In this document: positions 26,333-34,564 of the stretch, in pieces | Layout of the letters: each line of letters begins with the position of its first letter | Position numbering within the stretch: position 1 is the first letter of the stretch | Source of the DNA: Myxococcales bacterium | Lineage (GTDB): Bacteria; Myxococcota_A; Polyangia; Polyangiales; Ga0077539 | DNA: 64,000 nt | Reading direction: 5' to 3' | NCBI GenBank assembly: GCA_016793325.1 | Contig: JAEUKI010000072.1 | Coordinates: 16,886 to 80,885, forward strand | The notes under the pieces: model-generated | Told to the model about the DNA's origin: nothing | The model's input: the letters and a program-made list of their open reading frames with translations, nothing else | Databases searched by the model: none | Made by a program: the position numbers and the translations under genes

Positions 26333-27127
26333 ATGACCCAATTCGTTCTTCGCGACGACGACGCGAACGCCACGACGCCCCCGGCGCGACTCGAGCGCGC
26401 CTACGCTCCGCTTCTCGACGCGGGCTTCGCGATCAACCTCTCGGTGATCCCCGACGTCGCGCTCGACACGCTCGCGCCCGACGGCGCGCGAGAGCGCTTT
26501 CTCTGCGCCGCGCAAGAGCGCCACCTGCAGAAGATCACGCTGACGTCCCAGCACGAGCTCTCGCAGTGGATTCGCAGGCATCCGACGCAGCTCGTCCCGC
26601 TCGTGCACGGGCTCACGCACAGCCGCGTCCGCGAGGGCACCGAGTTCGGCGCGCTGAGCGCCGTCGAAGCGGGCGACCGGATGGACCGCGGCAAGTCGAT
26701 CCTCGAGGCCGCGCTCGGAGCACCGGTCGAGGGCTTCGTCGCTCCGTGGGACGCGATGTCACGCGGAGCGATCACGGCTGCGCTCAGTCGATTTCGTGTG
26801 CTCTCGACGAGCTGGCTCGATCGCGCGAAGCTCGCGCCCAAGCACTGGCCCGCCCACTACGCCGAGCGCCTGCGCCGCCGCGAGACGCTCGAGCTCGACC
26901 GCTGTCGCGTGCTCCGTCATCGCGGAGGACCGATCGGCCCGTCGCTCGACCCGTCGCTCGTGTCCTCGACGCTCGATCGACTGTCGTCTGGCGCGGACGT
27001 GTGCGTTGTCGTGTTGCACCACTGGATGTTTTGGGAGAGCGACGCGCCCCACCCGGTCGTGCGGGCGTTGGCCAAGGCGCTCGCGCGGCGTCGGGTCGCG
27101 CCGATGACGAGCCCGATCGCTGCGTGA
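26333..27127 (+). CDS. Polysaccharide-deacetylase-like (DUF2334-type) protein
   Basis: A 264-residue protein. It begins MTQFVLRDDD with the metal-binding Asp pair, has LVHGLTHSR (the HxxxH-like motif) near residue 90, and FVAPWDAMSR and CVVVLHHWMFWE downstream. This is the NodB-like deacetylase pattern of the DUF2334 type. It may remove acetyl groups from a glycan, possibly that of this locus. ATG at 26333 follows gaggcgggct. It is convergent with the Wza-like gene, 87 bases away. Confidence 0.75.
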   Translation: MTQFVLRDDDANATTPPARLERAYAPLLDAGFAINLSVIPDVALDTLAPDGARERFLCAAQERHLQKITLTSQHELSQWIRRHPTQLVPLVHGLTHSRVREGTEFGALSAVEAGDRMDRGKSILEAALGAPVEGFVAPWDAMSRGAITAALSRFRVLSTSWLDRAKLAPKHWPAHYAERLRRRETLELDRCRVLRHRGGPIGPSLDPSLVSSTLDRLSSGADVCVVVLHHWMFWESDAPHPVVRALAKALARRRVAPMTSPIAA

Positions 27128-27161
27128 CGCGATCGAGCCGCGGGGGCTGTCTCGCGTGTTC

Positions 27162-27193
27162 CGAATCGAAACACGGACGCGCGTCCCGATTCG
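27162..27193. terminator. Possible bidirectional terminator hairpin
   Basis: Between two convergent genes, ggacgcgcgtcc (27175-27186) is a 12-base palindrome enclosed by cgaatcg (27162-27168) and cgattcg (27187-27193), giving an interrupted stem. No T-tract follows on either side. This is a positional guess only. Confidence 0.3.
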
Positions 27194-27214
27194 AAACGTC
27201 GCGACGAACGCCGC

Positions 27215-28207
27215 TCAGCGAACGATCCCCGCGGTGAGCGCGGCCATCGCGAGCAGCGGCGTGAGGCGCTCGAGCACCTGCGTCGCGCTCGCGAGCCAGT
27301 GCTCGCTCACGTACACGACGTCGCCTGCCTCGAGGACGGGGTTGTAGGCGCTCCCATCGAAGAGCCCCTGCATGTTCACGCGATACACCCGCGCGCGAGA
27401 GAGGGACCCACGCACGACACGTACATCGCCTCCGTCCGCGTCGCGCGTCGCGCCGCCCGCCATCGCGACGACGTCGAGCAGCGTCAATCCAGGGCGAAAT
27501 GGAACGGTCTTCGGCGATCGCACCTGTCCGAGCACCGTCACGCGCCGCCCCGACATCGACGGTACGTACACCAGGTCTCCCGCCCTCGCCCGGACGTTGT
27601 GCATCGGGTGCCCCTCCATCGCGCGCGCCACGCTGATCGGCAAGGGTCTTCGATCGCGCACCACCGTGGCCGCGGACAGATCCGCCAACACGAGCGACTC
27701 GCCGTCGGTCGTCTGCTCACGAGGGCCGCCCGCCAGCGCGAGCAAATCCGCGATGCGCGTGCTCGGCGCCACGGGGTGAAGACCTGGGGACGACACCGTT
27801 CCCAGCACGGCGGCGCGGTGCCCGAGCGGCTCGAGGAGCTCGACGTGCACGGTCGCGAATCGATGAAACCCTCGCAGCGCCTCGTTGATTCGCTCTGTCG
27901 CCGTCGCGAGCGAAACGCCCGCGATCGGCACTTCTCCAGCGAGCGGAAGCACACCCCGACCGCGCCCGTCGAGCACGAGCCGCTCGACCGCAAAACCCTC
28001 CCCCACGAGCGCGCGCACCCGAAGCACATCTCCGGGCGCGAGCGCGTACTCGTCCGAAGGATCATCGCTCATCCCTGGGGGCTCCGGCCGCGACGCCTCT
28101 TCGAAGCCATCCCCAACGGCGCGCGGCGCGCCGAGCGTCGGCAGCCTGGGAGCACACGCGCACACGGCCATCGTCGCACACAGAATCAAAGCGCTTCGTC
28201 CGTTCAT
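27215..28207 (-). CDS. Wza-type polysaccharide export lipoprotein
   Basis: A protein of about 330 residues. The signal sequence ends with a Cys-rich lipobox-like stretch (MAVCACAP). A Poly_export domain begins at about residue 55 (YALAPGDVLRVRALVGE), followed by SLBB-like ubiquitin-type domains (AAVLGTVSSPGLHPVAPSTRIADLLALAGG and VTVLGQVRSPKTVPFRPGLTLLDVVAMAGG). It should form part of the outer-membrane exit channel for the polymer. The start is uncertain: ATG at 28207 is preceded by ggagg with almost no spacer, and other starts upstream are possible. It is divergent from the STAS gene. Confidence 0.88.
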   Translation of the reverse strand: MNGRSALILCATMAVCACAPRLPTLGAPRAVGDGFEEASRPEPPGMSDDPSDEYALAPGDVLRVRALVGEGFAVERLVLDGRGRGVLPLAGEVPIAGVSLATATERINEALRGFHRFATVHVELLEPLGHRAAVLGTVSSPGLHPVAPSTRIADLLALAGGPREQTTDGESLVLADLSAATVVRDRRPLPISVARAMEGHPMHNVRARAGDLVYVPSMSGRRVTVLGQVRSPKTVPFRPGLTLLDVVAMAGGATRDADGGDVRVVRGSLSRARVYRVNMQGLFDGSAYNPVLEAGDVVYVSEHWLASATQVLERLTPLLAMAALTAGIVR

Positions 28208-28292
28208 CCTCCAGCGCGCGAGTGCGCGCGCCGTGCCAACGATGACAGCGGCGGTCCGCTCGTAGGCACGCGCGCTGCAAACGATCCCTCCC

Positions 28293-28637
28293 ATGATCCC
28301 CGCCACCCCTGCTGCCACGAAGTCGCTCCCCACCCACATCCGCCCTCGAGGGCCGCGCCTCGATCCTCGCGCGTTGCGCGCGTTCATCGAACAATGTGAG
28401 CAAGCGCTCACGGGTGCCACCAACGCCATCGTGATCGATCTCTCTGCGATCGAGACGATCGACTCGGTGGCGGTCACCGCGCTCGTCGGCGTTCAACGCA
28501 AAGCGGGCCGCGATCGACGCGTCGCGCTAGCGGGGCTCTCGAGCGCAGTGCAGCTCGTCGCGCGCGTGTGCCACCTGCACGAGATCTTCGAGATCTACGT
28601 CAGCGCAGAGGCCGCGACGCGCGCGCTGTCTCGCTAG
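28293..28637 (+). CDS. STAS-domain anti-anti-sigma-like protein
   Basis: A 114-residue protein with a STAS fold (LDPRALRAFIEQCEQAL, NAIVIDLSAIETIDSVAVTALVGVQRKAG, VALAGLSSAVQLVARVCHLHEIFEIY). STAS proteins are the partner-switch targets of RsbW-like kinases. The usual phosphoacceptor segment DSSG is here DSVA: the first serine remains but the second, which is phosphorylated in SpoIIAA, is a valine. It lies 18 bases before the Wzz-like gene, and the divergent Wza-like gene starts 85 bases away. Confidence 0.82.
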   Translation: MIPATPAATKSLPTHIRPRGPRLDPRALRAFIEQCEQALTGATNAIVIDLSAIETIDSVAVTALVGVQRKAGRDRRVALAGLSSAVQLVARVCHLHEIFEIYVSAEAATRALSR

Positions 28638-28655
28638 CTCCGCGCGGCGGCCGCC

Positions 28656-30545
28656 ATGTTCGACGCAACTCCTACCGACGCGACTCCGGCTGCGAATCTC
28701 CCAGCGATCCGTCGTGCTCGGCCGGGCTTTCCCGTCGACCTTCGGCGCATCGGCGCGGCGGTCGGCGCGCGCTCGCGAGGCATCCTCGGCGCCGCGTTCG
28801 TCGCGCTCGTCGCAGCGATCCTCCTCGTCCCGCGCTTCGTCGCGCGCGAGTACCAATCCGAGCTGTCGATGCTGTGGGAGCCCGAGCCACAGTCAGCCGA
28901 GGGCGCCGCCGAGGACGAAGGCAGAAGCCTCCGCACCATCGCCGACTCTCTGAAACTCCCAGTGAACCTCTCGATCGTCCGACGACGGCTCGACCTCGAT
29001 CAGACGCTCGAGCGCATCGGACGACGCATCGACGTGACCGCCTCGACCGAGACGCGCTTGATCGTCGTTCGCGCGAGCGGAGCCACGCCCGAAGAAGCGC
29101 GCAGCCTCGCGCAGACCGCGACCGAGGTGTTTCTTCACGAGCGAAGCCGCATCGAAGGCGATCGCTTGACCGAGAGGGCGCGCCAACTCTCGATCAACGA
29201 ACGCGAAGCCCGCCGCGCGCTCGACGAAGCGCGACGACGCTACGACTCGTTTCGCCAGACGCATCGCGTGAGCAATTTGCCAGCAGAACAGCTCGCGGCG
29301 ATCGAGCACGCCGCGCGCCTCCGCGCCGACGCCGACCTCGCCCGCGCCGAAGCCGAAGGCGAGTCCGCGCGAGAGCGAGCGCTCACGTCCGCCGCGCGCG
29401 CACAACAGCCGATCACCGTCCTCTCCGAGACCCAACAAGTCCTCGGCGCGCAGCGACTCGCGGACACCGAGGGGCAGCTCGCCGCCGCGCGCGCGTCGCT
29501 CACGAGCGCGCACCCTGCGCTGCACGCGCTCGAAGCGCAGGCCGCCGCGCTCCGGGCGCGCTCGGATTCCGCGGTCAATACCGGGCGAATCGTCGGTCGC
29601 AACCCGCACTGGGACGCCTACACCGCCGGCGCCGCCAACGCCAACGCCGTCACGAGCTCGCTGCGCCAACGCGAAGCGGTCCTCCGCTCGCAGCTCACCG
29701 AGACCTCGCAGCGCGTCGACGAGCTCGCGTCGCTCGACGGCGAATCGTCGCTCTTGCTCGCGTCCGTCGGCGTCGCCGAGCGCCACCTCGCGCAGGTCCT
29801 CACCGCGCGCGCTCGCGCAGAGGACGCAGCGCGCTCACCGGCGACGGGCCTGCGCATCGTCGCGCCCGCGTTTGCGCCAGATCGCCCTGCAAAATCACTG
29901 CGCCGCGCGCTCGTGCTCCTCAGCCCGGCGCTCGGCGCGATCGTCGCGATCATCGCCGCGCTCGCCTCGGCGCTCGATCGCGGCCGCGTGTTCACCCCCT
30001 CGGAGGCGGCGTTTTGGCTCGACGCTCCGTCGATCGCCGCGACGGACTGGCCGCTCGACGTCTCGTCGCTCCAGCCCTTCGTCGACACCCTCGCCGACGA
30101 GCTCGCGCACTCCGAAGGAACGATCCTCGTCGTCGGCGCCGGCCCCCACGAGCGAGCCCTCGTCGATCGCGTCGCCGACGAGCTCCACGACGCCTTGTCC
30201 CGAAGTGAAACGTCTGGTCGTCCTGCTTCGAAACACCTCGTCCTCGGGTGGAAGGGATCCGTCGCGCTCCCTGCGTTTCGCCGCGCCGTTCGCGACGCGA
30301 CCGCCGTCATCGTCCTCGTCGAGAGCGGCGCGCACCCAGCCCTCTCGCTCGCTTCGCTGCGCAGCGCGATCGCCACCGACGCGGTCGCGTGCGCCCTCGT
30401 CGCCGTCGGCCCCGCCCTTGCTGATCGCCTCGATCGCGTGGGCGCGCTGCAGCTCTCCGGCTCCACGACACCATCGAACAGCGCGCTCACCCCCGACCGG
30501 GAGGTGCCACATGTCGCGCTCATCGATTCGTCCAGCCACCGATAA
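28656..30545 (+). CDS. Wzz/tyrosine-kinase-type chain-length protein with degenerate P-loop
   Basis: A 629-residue protein. There is one membrane segment at about residues 42-61, a large periplasmic part rich in coiled coil (about 130-300, ending near 415), and a second membrane segment at about residues 417-440, as in Wzc. The cytoplasmic part begins GTILVVGAGPHERALV at about residue 486. That is the position of the Walker A motif of bacterial tyrosine kinases, but the GKS/T is replaced by ERA, so ATP binding is doubtful. No Tyr cluster is visible at the C-terminus. It should control chain length. It overlaps the next gene by 35 bases. Confidence 0.82.
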   Translation: MFDATPTDATPAANLPAIRRARPGFPVDLRRIGAAVGARSRGILGAAFVALVAAILLVPRFVAREYQSELSMLWEPEPQSAEGAAEDEGRSLRTIADSLKLPVNLSIVRRRLDLDQTLERIGRRIDVTASTETRLIVVRASGATPEEARSLAQTATEVFLHERSRIEGDRLTERARQLSINEREARRALDEARRRYDSFRQTHRVSNLPAEQLAAIEHAARLRADADLARAEAEGESARERALTSAARAQQPITVLSETQQVLGAQRLADTEGQLAAARASLTSAHPALHALEAQAAALRARSDSAVNTGRIVGRNPHWDAYTAGAANANAVTSSLRQREAVLRSQLTETSQRVDELASLDGESSLLLASVGVAERHLAQVLTARARAEDAARSPATGLRIVAPAFAPDRPAKSLRRALVLLSPALGAIVAIIAALASALDRGRVFTPSEAAFWLDAPSIAATDWPLDVSSLQPFVDTLADELAHSEGTILVVGAGPHERALVDRVADELHDALSRSETSGRPASKHLVLGWKGSVALPAFRRAVRDATAVIVLVESGAHPALSLASLRSAIATDAVACALVAVGPALADRLDRVGALQLSGSTTPSNSALTPDREVPHVALIDSSSHR

Positions 30546-31233
30546 CATCCCACCAGCGCTCACGGCCTCGCGCCCGCGCGTTGCGCTTCGTCGGCTCGCG
30601 ACGCACGCGCGCGCTCGTCTCGTCGGCGTTGGCCCGCGCGTGCGTCGCGCGATCGACGTCGTCGCCGCGGGCGCCGCGCTGCTCGTGCTGACGCCGCTGT
30701 TTCTCTTCGTCGCCGCGGTGATCAAAGCGCAAGACCGAGGCCCGGTGCTCTTTCACCAAGAGCGCATCGGAAAGCACGGTCGCCGCTTTCGCCTCTACAA
30801 GTTTCGCACGATGGTGCGCAACGCCGAGGCGCTCAAGGCCGCGCTCGCCGCCGAGCGCCCCGACGGCCTGAGCGGCGCTCGCTTCAAGCTCACGCGCGAT
30901 CCGCGCGTCACGCCGTTCGGGCGCATCCTGCGCAAGCTCTCGATCGACGAGCTCCCGCAGCTCTACAACGTCCTGCGCGGCGACATGACCCTCGTCGGCC
31001 CGCGTCCGCCGATCTGGGCCGAGGTCGTCTCGTACACCCCGCGCCAGCTGCGCCGACTTCAAGTGACGCCCGGCCTCACGTGCCTCTGGCAAGTCGGAGG
31101 CCGCAGCGACCTCACCTTCGAGCAGCAAGTCGAGCTCGACCTCGAGTACATCGACCGCGTCACGGTGGGGCAAGAGGTCGTGATCCTGCTCCGGACCGTG
31201 CCCGCGGTGCTGTCAGGGCGCGGAGCGTATTGA
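30511..31233 (+). CDS. Initiating phosphoglycosyl transferase (bacterial sugar transferase)
   Basis: A 240-residue WcaJ/PglC-type enzyme that transfers a sugar-1-phosphate to undecaprenyl phosphate, starting the repeat unit. A membrane helix lies at about residues 46-71, then KFRTM near residue 95, DELPQLYNVLRGDM near 145 and LVGPRP near 160, with the C-terminal TPGLTCLWQVGGRS and DLEYIDRV region. It lacks the four-to-five extra N-terminal membrane helices of the large PssY-like forms. ATG at 30511 follows gggaggtgccac and overlaps the previous gene by 35 bases. Confidence 0.93.
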   Translation: MSRSSIRPATDNIPPALTASRPRVALRRLATHARARLVGVGPRVRRAIDVVAAGAALLVLTPLFLFVAAVIKAQDRGPVLFHQERIGKHGRRFRLYKFRTMVRNAEALKAALAAERPDGLSGARFKLTRDPRVTPFGRILRKLSIDELPQLYNVLRGDMTLVGPRPPIWAEVVSYTPRQLRRLQVTPGLTCLWQVGGRSDLTFEQQVELDLEYIDRVTVGQEVVILLRTVPAVLSGRGAY

Positions 31234-31284
31234 GCCGCTCCATCGGCGCACACATTTTCAAAGTACGACTCAGGGAGATACACC

Positions 31285-32532
31285 ATGGATGCTGTTATTT
31301 TCTGCAAGCGCGGCCGATCCACGAGCTCGTGGGACATCGCGGGCGCGCCCATGCTCGTGCGCCAGCTCGAGTGGCTTCGCCGGCTCGGGTGCGCTCGCAT
31401 CGCCGTCGAGATCGACCCGTCGCACACCGCGTGGAAGGCGCTCTTCGCCGCGCTCGACGAGCACCCGATCGGCGCCGGCGTCGAGCGCGTGATCAGCGCC
31501 GAGCCCCTCGGTCCCGCGGGCGTCGCGGCCCGCGCAGGCTTCGGCGAGACCCCGTACCTCGCGATCAGCACCGCCGTGCTCGGCGACTGCTCGCTCGACG
31601 CGCTCGTCGAGCTCGGCCCCGGACACAAGGGAATGCTCCGTCCCAGCACCGGGCTCGAGGGCTGCGTCGGGGCGGACGTCCTCTTGCTCGACGACGCTCA
31701 CCCCGCGGTCGAGGCAGCGGTCACCGTCGACGGATGGGGCTTGGTGGTCCGCGATCGCGCCGACGCCAACAGGCTCGGCTCGATGGCGCTCGCGCGCGAG
31801 CTGCCGTCGATCGTCGTTCACGCGCACGAGCAGCGCCCCGGCGTTTGGATCGCGCGCGGCGCGGTGGTCAGCGAGGGCGCCGCGCTTCACGCACCTGTTT
31901 TCATCGGCGCGGGCGCGATCATCACCGACGGCGCGACGATCGGACCCGACGCCGTCGTCGGCGCGCGCGCGATCGTCGAGCGACAGGCCACCGTCGCCGA
32001 CGCGATCGTCGAGGCCGACACGATCGTCGGCGAAGGCGTGCTCCTCGAACGATGCACCGCGCAGGGCGCGACCATCGTCGACTGGGCCACCAACGCCCGC
32101 GCGACGATCGAAGACCCGCTCATCGTCGCCTCGCGCGAAGGGCGCCCGCGCTCTTGGCTCTCGTCGCTCGTCGCCCTGTGCTTGCTGGTGGTGATCGCGC
32201 CGCTGTCGCTCGTGCTCGGGCCGCTCCGTCCGTTGCGCGACGCGCTGATCGGCCTCGCGCGCGGAGAGCGCTGCTGGGTCGGCGTCGGAGCGCCGGAGCG
32301 CACGGGTCGCAGCGGCTCGTCGCTCGCCCGGATGGCCGACTCCGCGCCCGTGGGCGTGTTTTCAATCGAGCAGGCTCTCTATGCGCCCGACGCGACCGAA
32401 GAAGACCGCCGACGCGCGCGCGCATGGTACGCGCTCTCCAAGAGCGCGAGCGTCGACCTCGCGCTGCTGCGCGGCGCTGCGCGCGCGACGATCGCTCAGC
32501 GCTTGCGAAACACGAAGCTCCAGCCGACGTGA
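31285..32532 (+). CDS. Nucleotidyltransferase-like/hexapeptide protein with membrane helix and orphan PGT tail
   Basis: A 415-residue protein with an unusual build. Residues 1-190 resemble a sugar-nucleotidyltransferase GT-A domain, but the family LxxGxGTRL signature is replaced by CKRGRSTSSW, so catalysis is doubtful. Residues about 190-280 are hexapeptide repeats (left-handed beta-helix). A membrane helix lies at about 291-312, and residues about 311-415 resemble the C-terminal part of a phosphoglycosyl transferase (GERCWVGVGAPER, VGVFSIEQALYAPDATEEDRR, YALSKSASVDLALLRGAARA). The WecG-like protein at 19029 carries the same segment at its N-terminus. ATG at 31285 follows agggagatacacc, 51 bases after the phosphoglycosyl transferase gene. 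It overlaps the convergent methyltransferase gene by 37 bases. Confidence 0.7.
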   Translation: MDAVIFCKRGRSTSSWDIAGAPMLVRQLEWLRRLGCARIAVEIDPSHTAWKALFAALDEHPIGAGVERVISAEPLGPAGVAARAGFGETPYLAISTAVLGDCSLDALVELGPGHKGMLRPSTGLEGCVGADVLLLDDAHPAVEAAVTVDGWGLVVRDRADANRLGSMALARELPSIVVHAHEQRPGVWIARGAVVSEGAALHAPVFIGAGAIITDGATIGPDAVVGARAIVERQATVADAIVEADTIVGEGVLLERCTAQGATIVDWATNARATIEDPLIVASREGRPRSWLSSLVALCLLVVIAPLSLVLGPLRPLRDALIGLARGERCWVGVGAPERTGRSGSSLARMADSAPVGVFSIEQALYAPDATEEDRRRARAWYALSKSASVDLALLRGAARATIAQRLRNTKLQPT

Positions 32533-33419
32533 TCTTGGTGCTCGCCCGAAGGAGCCCCTCCGCCGCGGCCTTCGCGTTCGTCTAGCGCTTCGAGCGCCTT
32601 CGCGACGCCCTGAAACCAGCCGTGGTACGCGACGCCGATGCCCGCGACACGACGAAGGGGGTTCTCGCGCGCGTGGTTCGCCCAGTACCAGTGGAGCAGC
32701 GTCGCCCACCGACCGCCCACCGGCCAGAGCGCTTCGACCTCGAGCCCGTGCGACTCCGCCAGCGACGCGAGCCCGCTCTTCGTGTAGCGAAAGTAGTCGT
32801 TGGGAAACCCGTGCGTCGGGCAGTACTGCGGCGCGACGCCCATGAGCACTCCGCCCTTCGTCAGCGTGCGCTGCGCTTCGGCGAAGAACTGCCACGGTCG
32901 GCGGAGGTGCTCGAGCACCTCGATGACGACGATTCCTCCGAGCGAGTCGGACTTGAACGGCATCGCGTGCGCGTCCGCGACGACGTCGGTCGCGCCGTAG
33001 AGCGCCACGTCGAGCGCGAGCACAGGCCCCAGGCGGTCGAGCTGCGCGCGGTAGTATTGCTCGCAAGCGCCCACGTCGACGACCGGGCAGCCCTCGGGGA
33101 TCGTTCCTGCGACGGCGTCGACGAGCGCGCGCACTTGCGTTCGATCGTCGCCGAAGAGATCCGCGGTCATCGCGTCGCGCAATCGATCGGCGACGCCGCG
33201 GAGCCCCGCGCGACGGGCGCCCGTTCGCTCTCGCGCTTGCGCGCGGATGACGGCGTTGTCCTTCACGACGTCACCGCCGACGTCCGTCGTGAGCACCGGC
33301 CGCCCCTCGACCGTCGAAAACACGCGGCCGCAGAGCGCGCAGGACCATTTTGCGTCGAGCCCCCCACGACACAGCGGGCACGCAACGACGCTTCGGAGCA
33401 CACGGTTCGTCTCGATCAT
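32496..33419 (-). CDS. Methyltransferase with N-terminal Trm112-like zinc ribbon
   Basis: A 307-residue protein. Residues 10-45 hold CPLCRGG and CALCGRVF, a zinc ribbon of the Trm112 kind. A class I methyltransferase follows (VVDVGACEQYYRAQL as motif I, DAHAMPFKSDSLGGIVVIEVLEHLRRP). The target may be a glycan or lipid given the locus, by inference. ATG at 33419 is preceded by ggagg at a standard six-base spacing. The upstream GT4 stop overlaps its ATG (ATGA). Confidence 0.8.
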   Translation of the reverse strand: MIETNRVLRSVVACPLCRGGLDAKWSCALCGRVFSTVEGRPVLTTDVGGDVVKDNAVIRAQARERTGARRAGLRGVADRLRDAMTADLFGDDRTQVRALVDAVAGTIPEGCPVVDVGACEQYYRAQLDRLGPVLALDVALYGATDVVADAHAMPFKSDSLGGIVVIEVLEHLRRPWQFFAEAQRTLTKGGVLMGVAPQYCPTHGFPNDYFRYTKSGLASLAESHGLEVEALWPVGGRWATLLHWYWANHARENPLRRVAGIGVAYHGWFQGVAKALEALDEREGRGGGAPSGEHQDHVGWSFVFRKR

Positions 33420-34564
33420 CGCAATCCTCCATGCTTTTCTTTTGAAACTTCGCGGACGATCGTCTCGAGCTCGTCGATCGATCGCTGAAAACTCCACCGC
33501 GACTGCGCCCACGCGCGCGCTCGTCCCCCGAGCTGCCCGTCCGCGAGCACGCGCTTCACTTCGAAGGCCAACGAGCGCGGATCACCAGGGTCGAACCCCA
33601 CAGCGCCGCGCTCGTCGGCGAGCCACTCGACGATGCCGCCGTGGCGCGCGCCAACCACGGGCCGGCCGCGACGCATCGCTTCGATACCCGTCATCCCAAA
33701 GGGCTCTGGCCATCGAGAAGGAACGAGCACCGCCCAGCAACGGTCGATCTCGCGCGCGACCGAGTCGGGGTGCACCGCGCCCATCCACTCGACGCGCCCG
33801 GGCGCCACGCGCGCTGCGTGCGCCTCGAGCGCCGCGCGTTCGGGTCCGTCGCCGAGCACGCGCAGTCGCACGTTGGACGGGAGCCACGCGAGCGCGTCGA
33901 TCGCGATGTCCACGCCCTTTCCACGAAGGAGCGAGCCGATCACGAGCAGCACCGGGTCGCGCTCGCGCTCGCGCGCGTCGTGCTCGCTCGACGGAGGCAC
34001 CGGATGGGACACGACGACCCTCGACGACGCAGCCCCGGCGCTCACGAGCGAGTCGCGCACGTACCCGCTGCACGCCACGATCACGTAGCGCTCCGAGAGC
34101 TTTCGCGTGTCATTTCGCAGCGCAAATGGATCGACCACGCGCAGCCCGAACCGCGACTCGGGCCTGCGATCGCGGACGATCACGCACCCCTCGAGCACGC
34201 ACGCGACGCCGGGCGCGCGGTGACACGGCTCGCGTCCGAGCGGAACATACCGATGCGACCGCACGCACGTCGCGTCGTGGTCGTGCGCCCACACGAGCGT
34301 CGGCGTCTCGCCGAGCCACGCGAGCTCTTCGACGCTTCGCGCCCGCTGCACGAGCGCGCAGTCCATCGCGACCGGCAGCCCACGGCCTGCCTCGGTCACC
34401 GCGTCGAACGCCTGCGCGTACGCCGTCGCGTCCCGTCCGCGCTCGCCTCCGTGCGCCAGCCACACCTCGTGGCCGCGCGCCCGAAGCGCCCTCGCTCGGT
34501 CGAACACGAACCGCTCGAGCCCGCCCGAAAACCCTAGTGCCGGGGATACAAACGCGACGCGCAT
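33416..34564 (-). CDS. GT4-family glycosyltransferase
   Basis: A 382-residue GT-B enzyme. N-terminal AFVSPALGFSGGLERFV holds the glycine loop, LLVIGSLLRGKGVDIAIDAL starts the donor domain, and PSRWPEPFGMTGIEAM holds the E-x7-E motif near residue 300. Its ATG at 34564 lies inside the end of the flippase gene (31-base overlap). Its stop overlaps the next gene (ATGA). Confidence 0.9.
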   Translation of the reverse strand: MRVAFVSPALGFSGGLERFVFDRARALRARGHEVWLAHGGERGRDATAYAQAFDAVTEAGRGLPVAMDCALVQRARSVEELAWLGETPTLVWAHDHDATCVRSHRYVPLGREPCHRAPGVACVLEGCVIVRDRRPESRFGLRVVDPFALRNDTRKLSERYVIVACSGYVRDSLVSAGAASSRVVVSHPVPPSSEHDARERERDPVLLVIGSLLRGKGVDIAIDALAWLPSNVRLRVLGDGPERAALEAHAARVAPGRVEWMGAVHPDSVAREIDRCWAVLVPSRWPEPFGMTGIEAMRRGRPVVGARHGGIVEWLADERGAVGFDPGDPRSLAFEVKRVLADGQLGGRARAWAQSRWSFQRSIDELETIVREVSKEKHGGLR

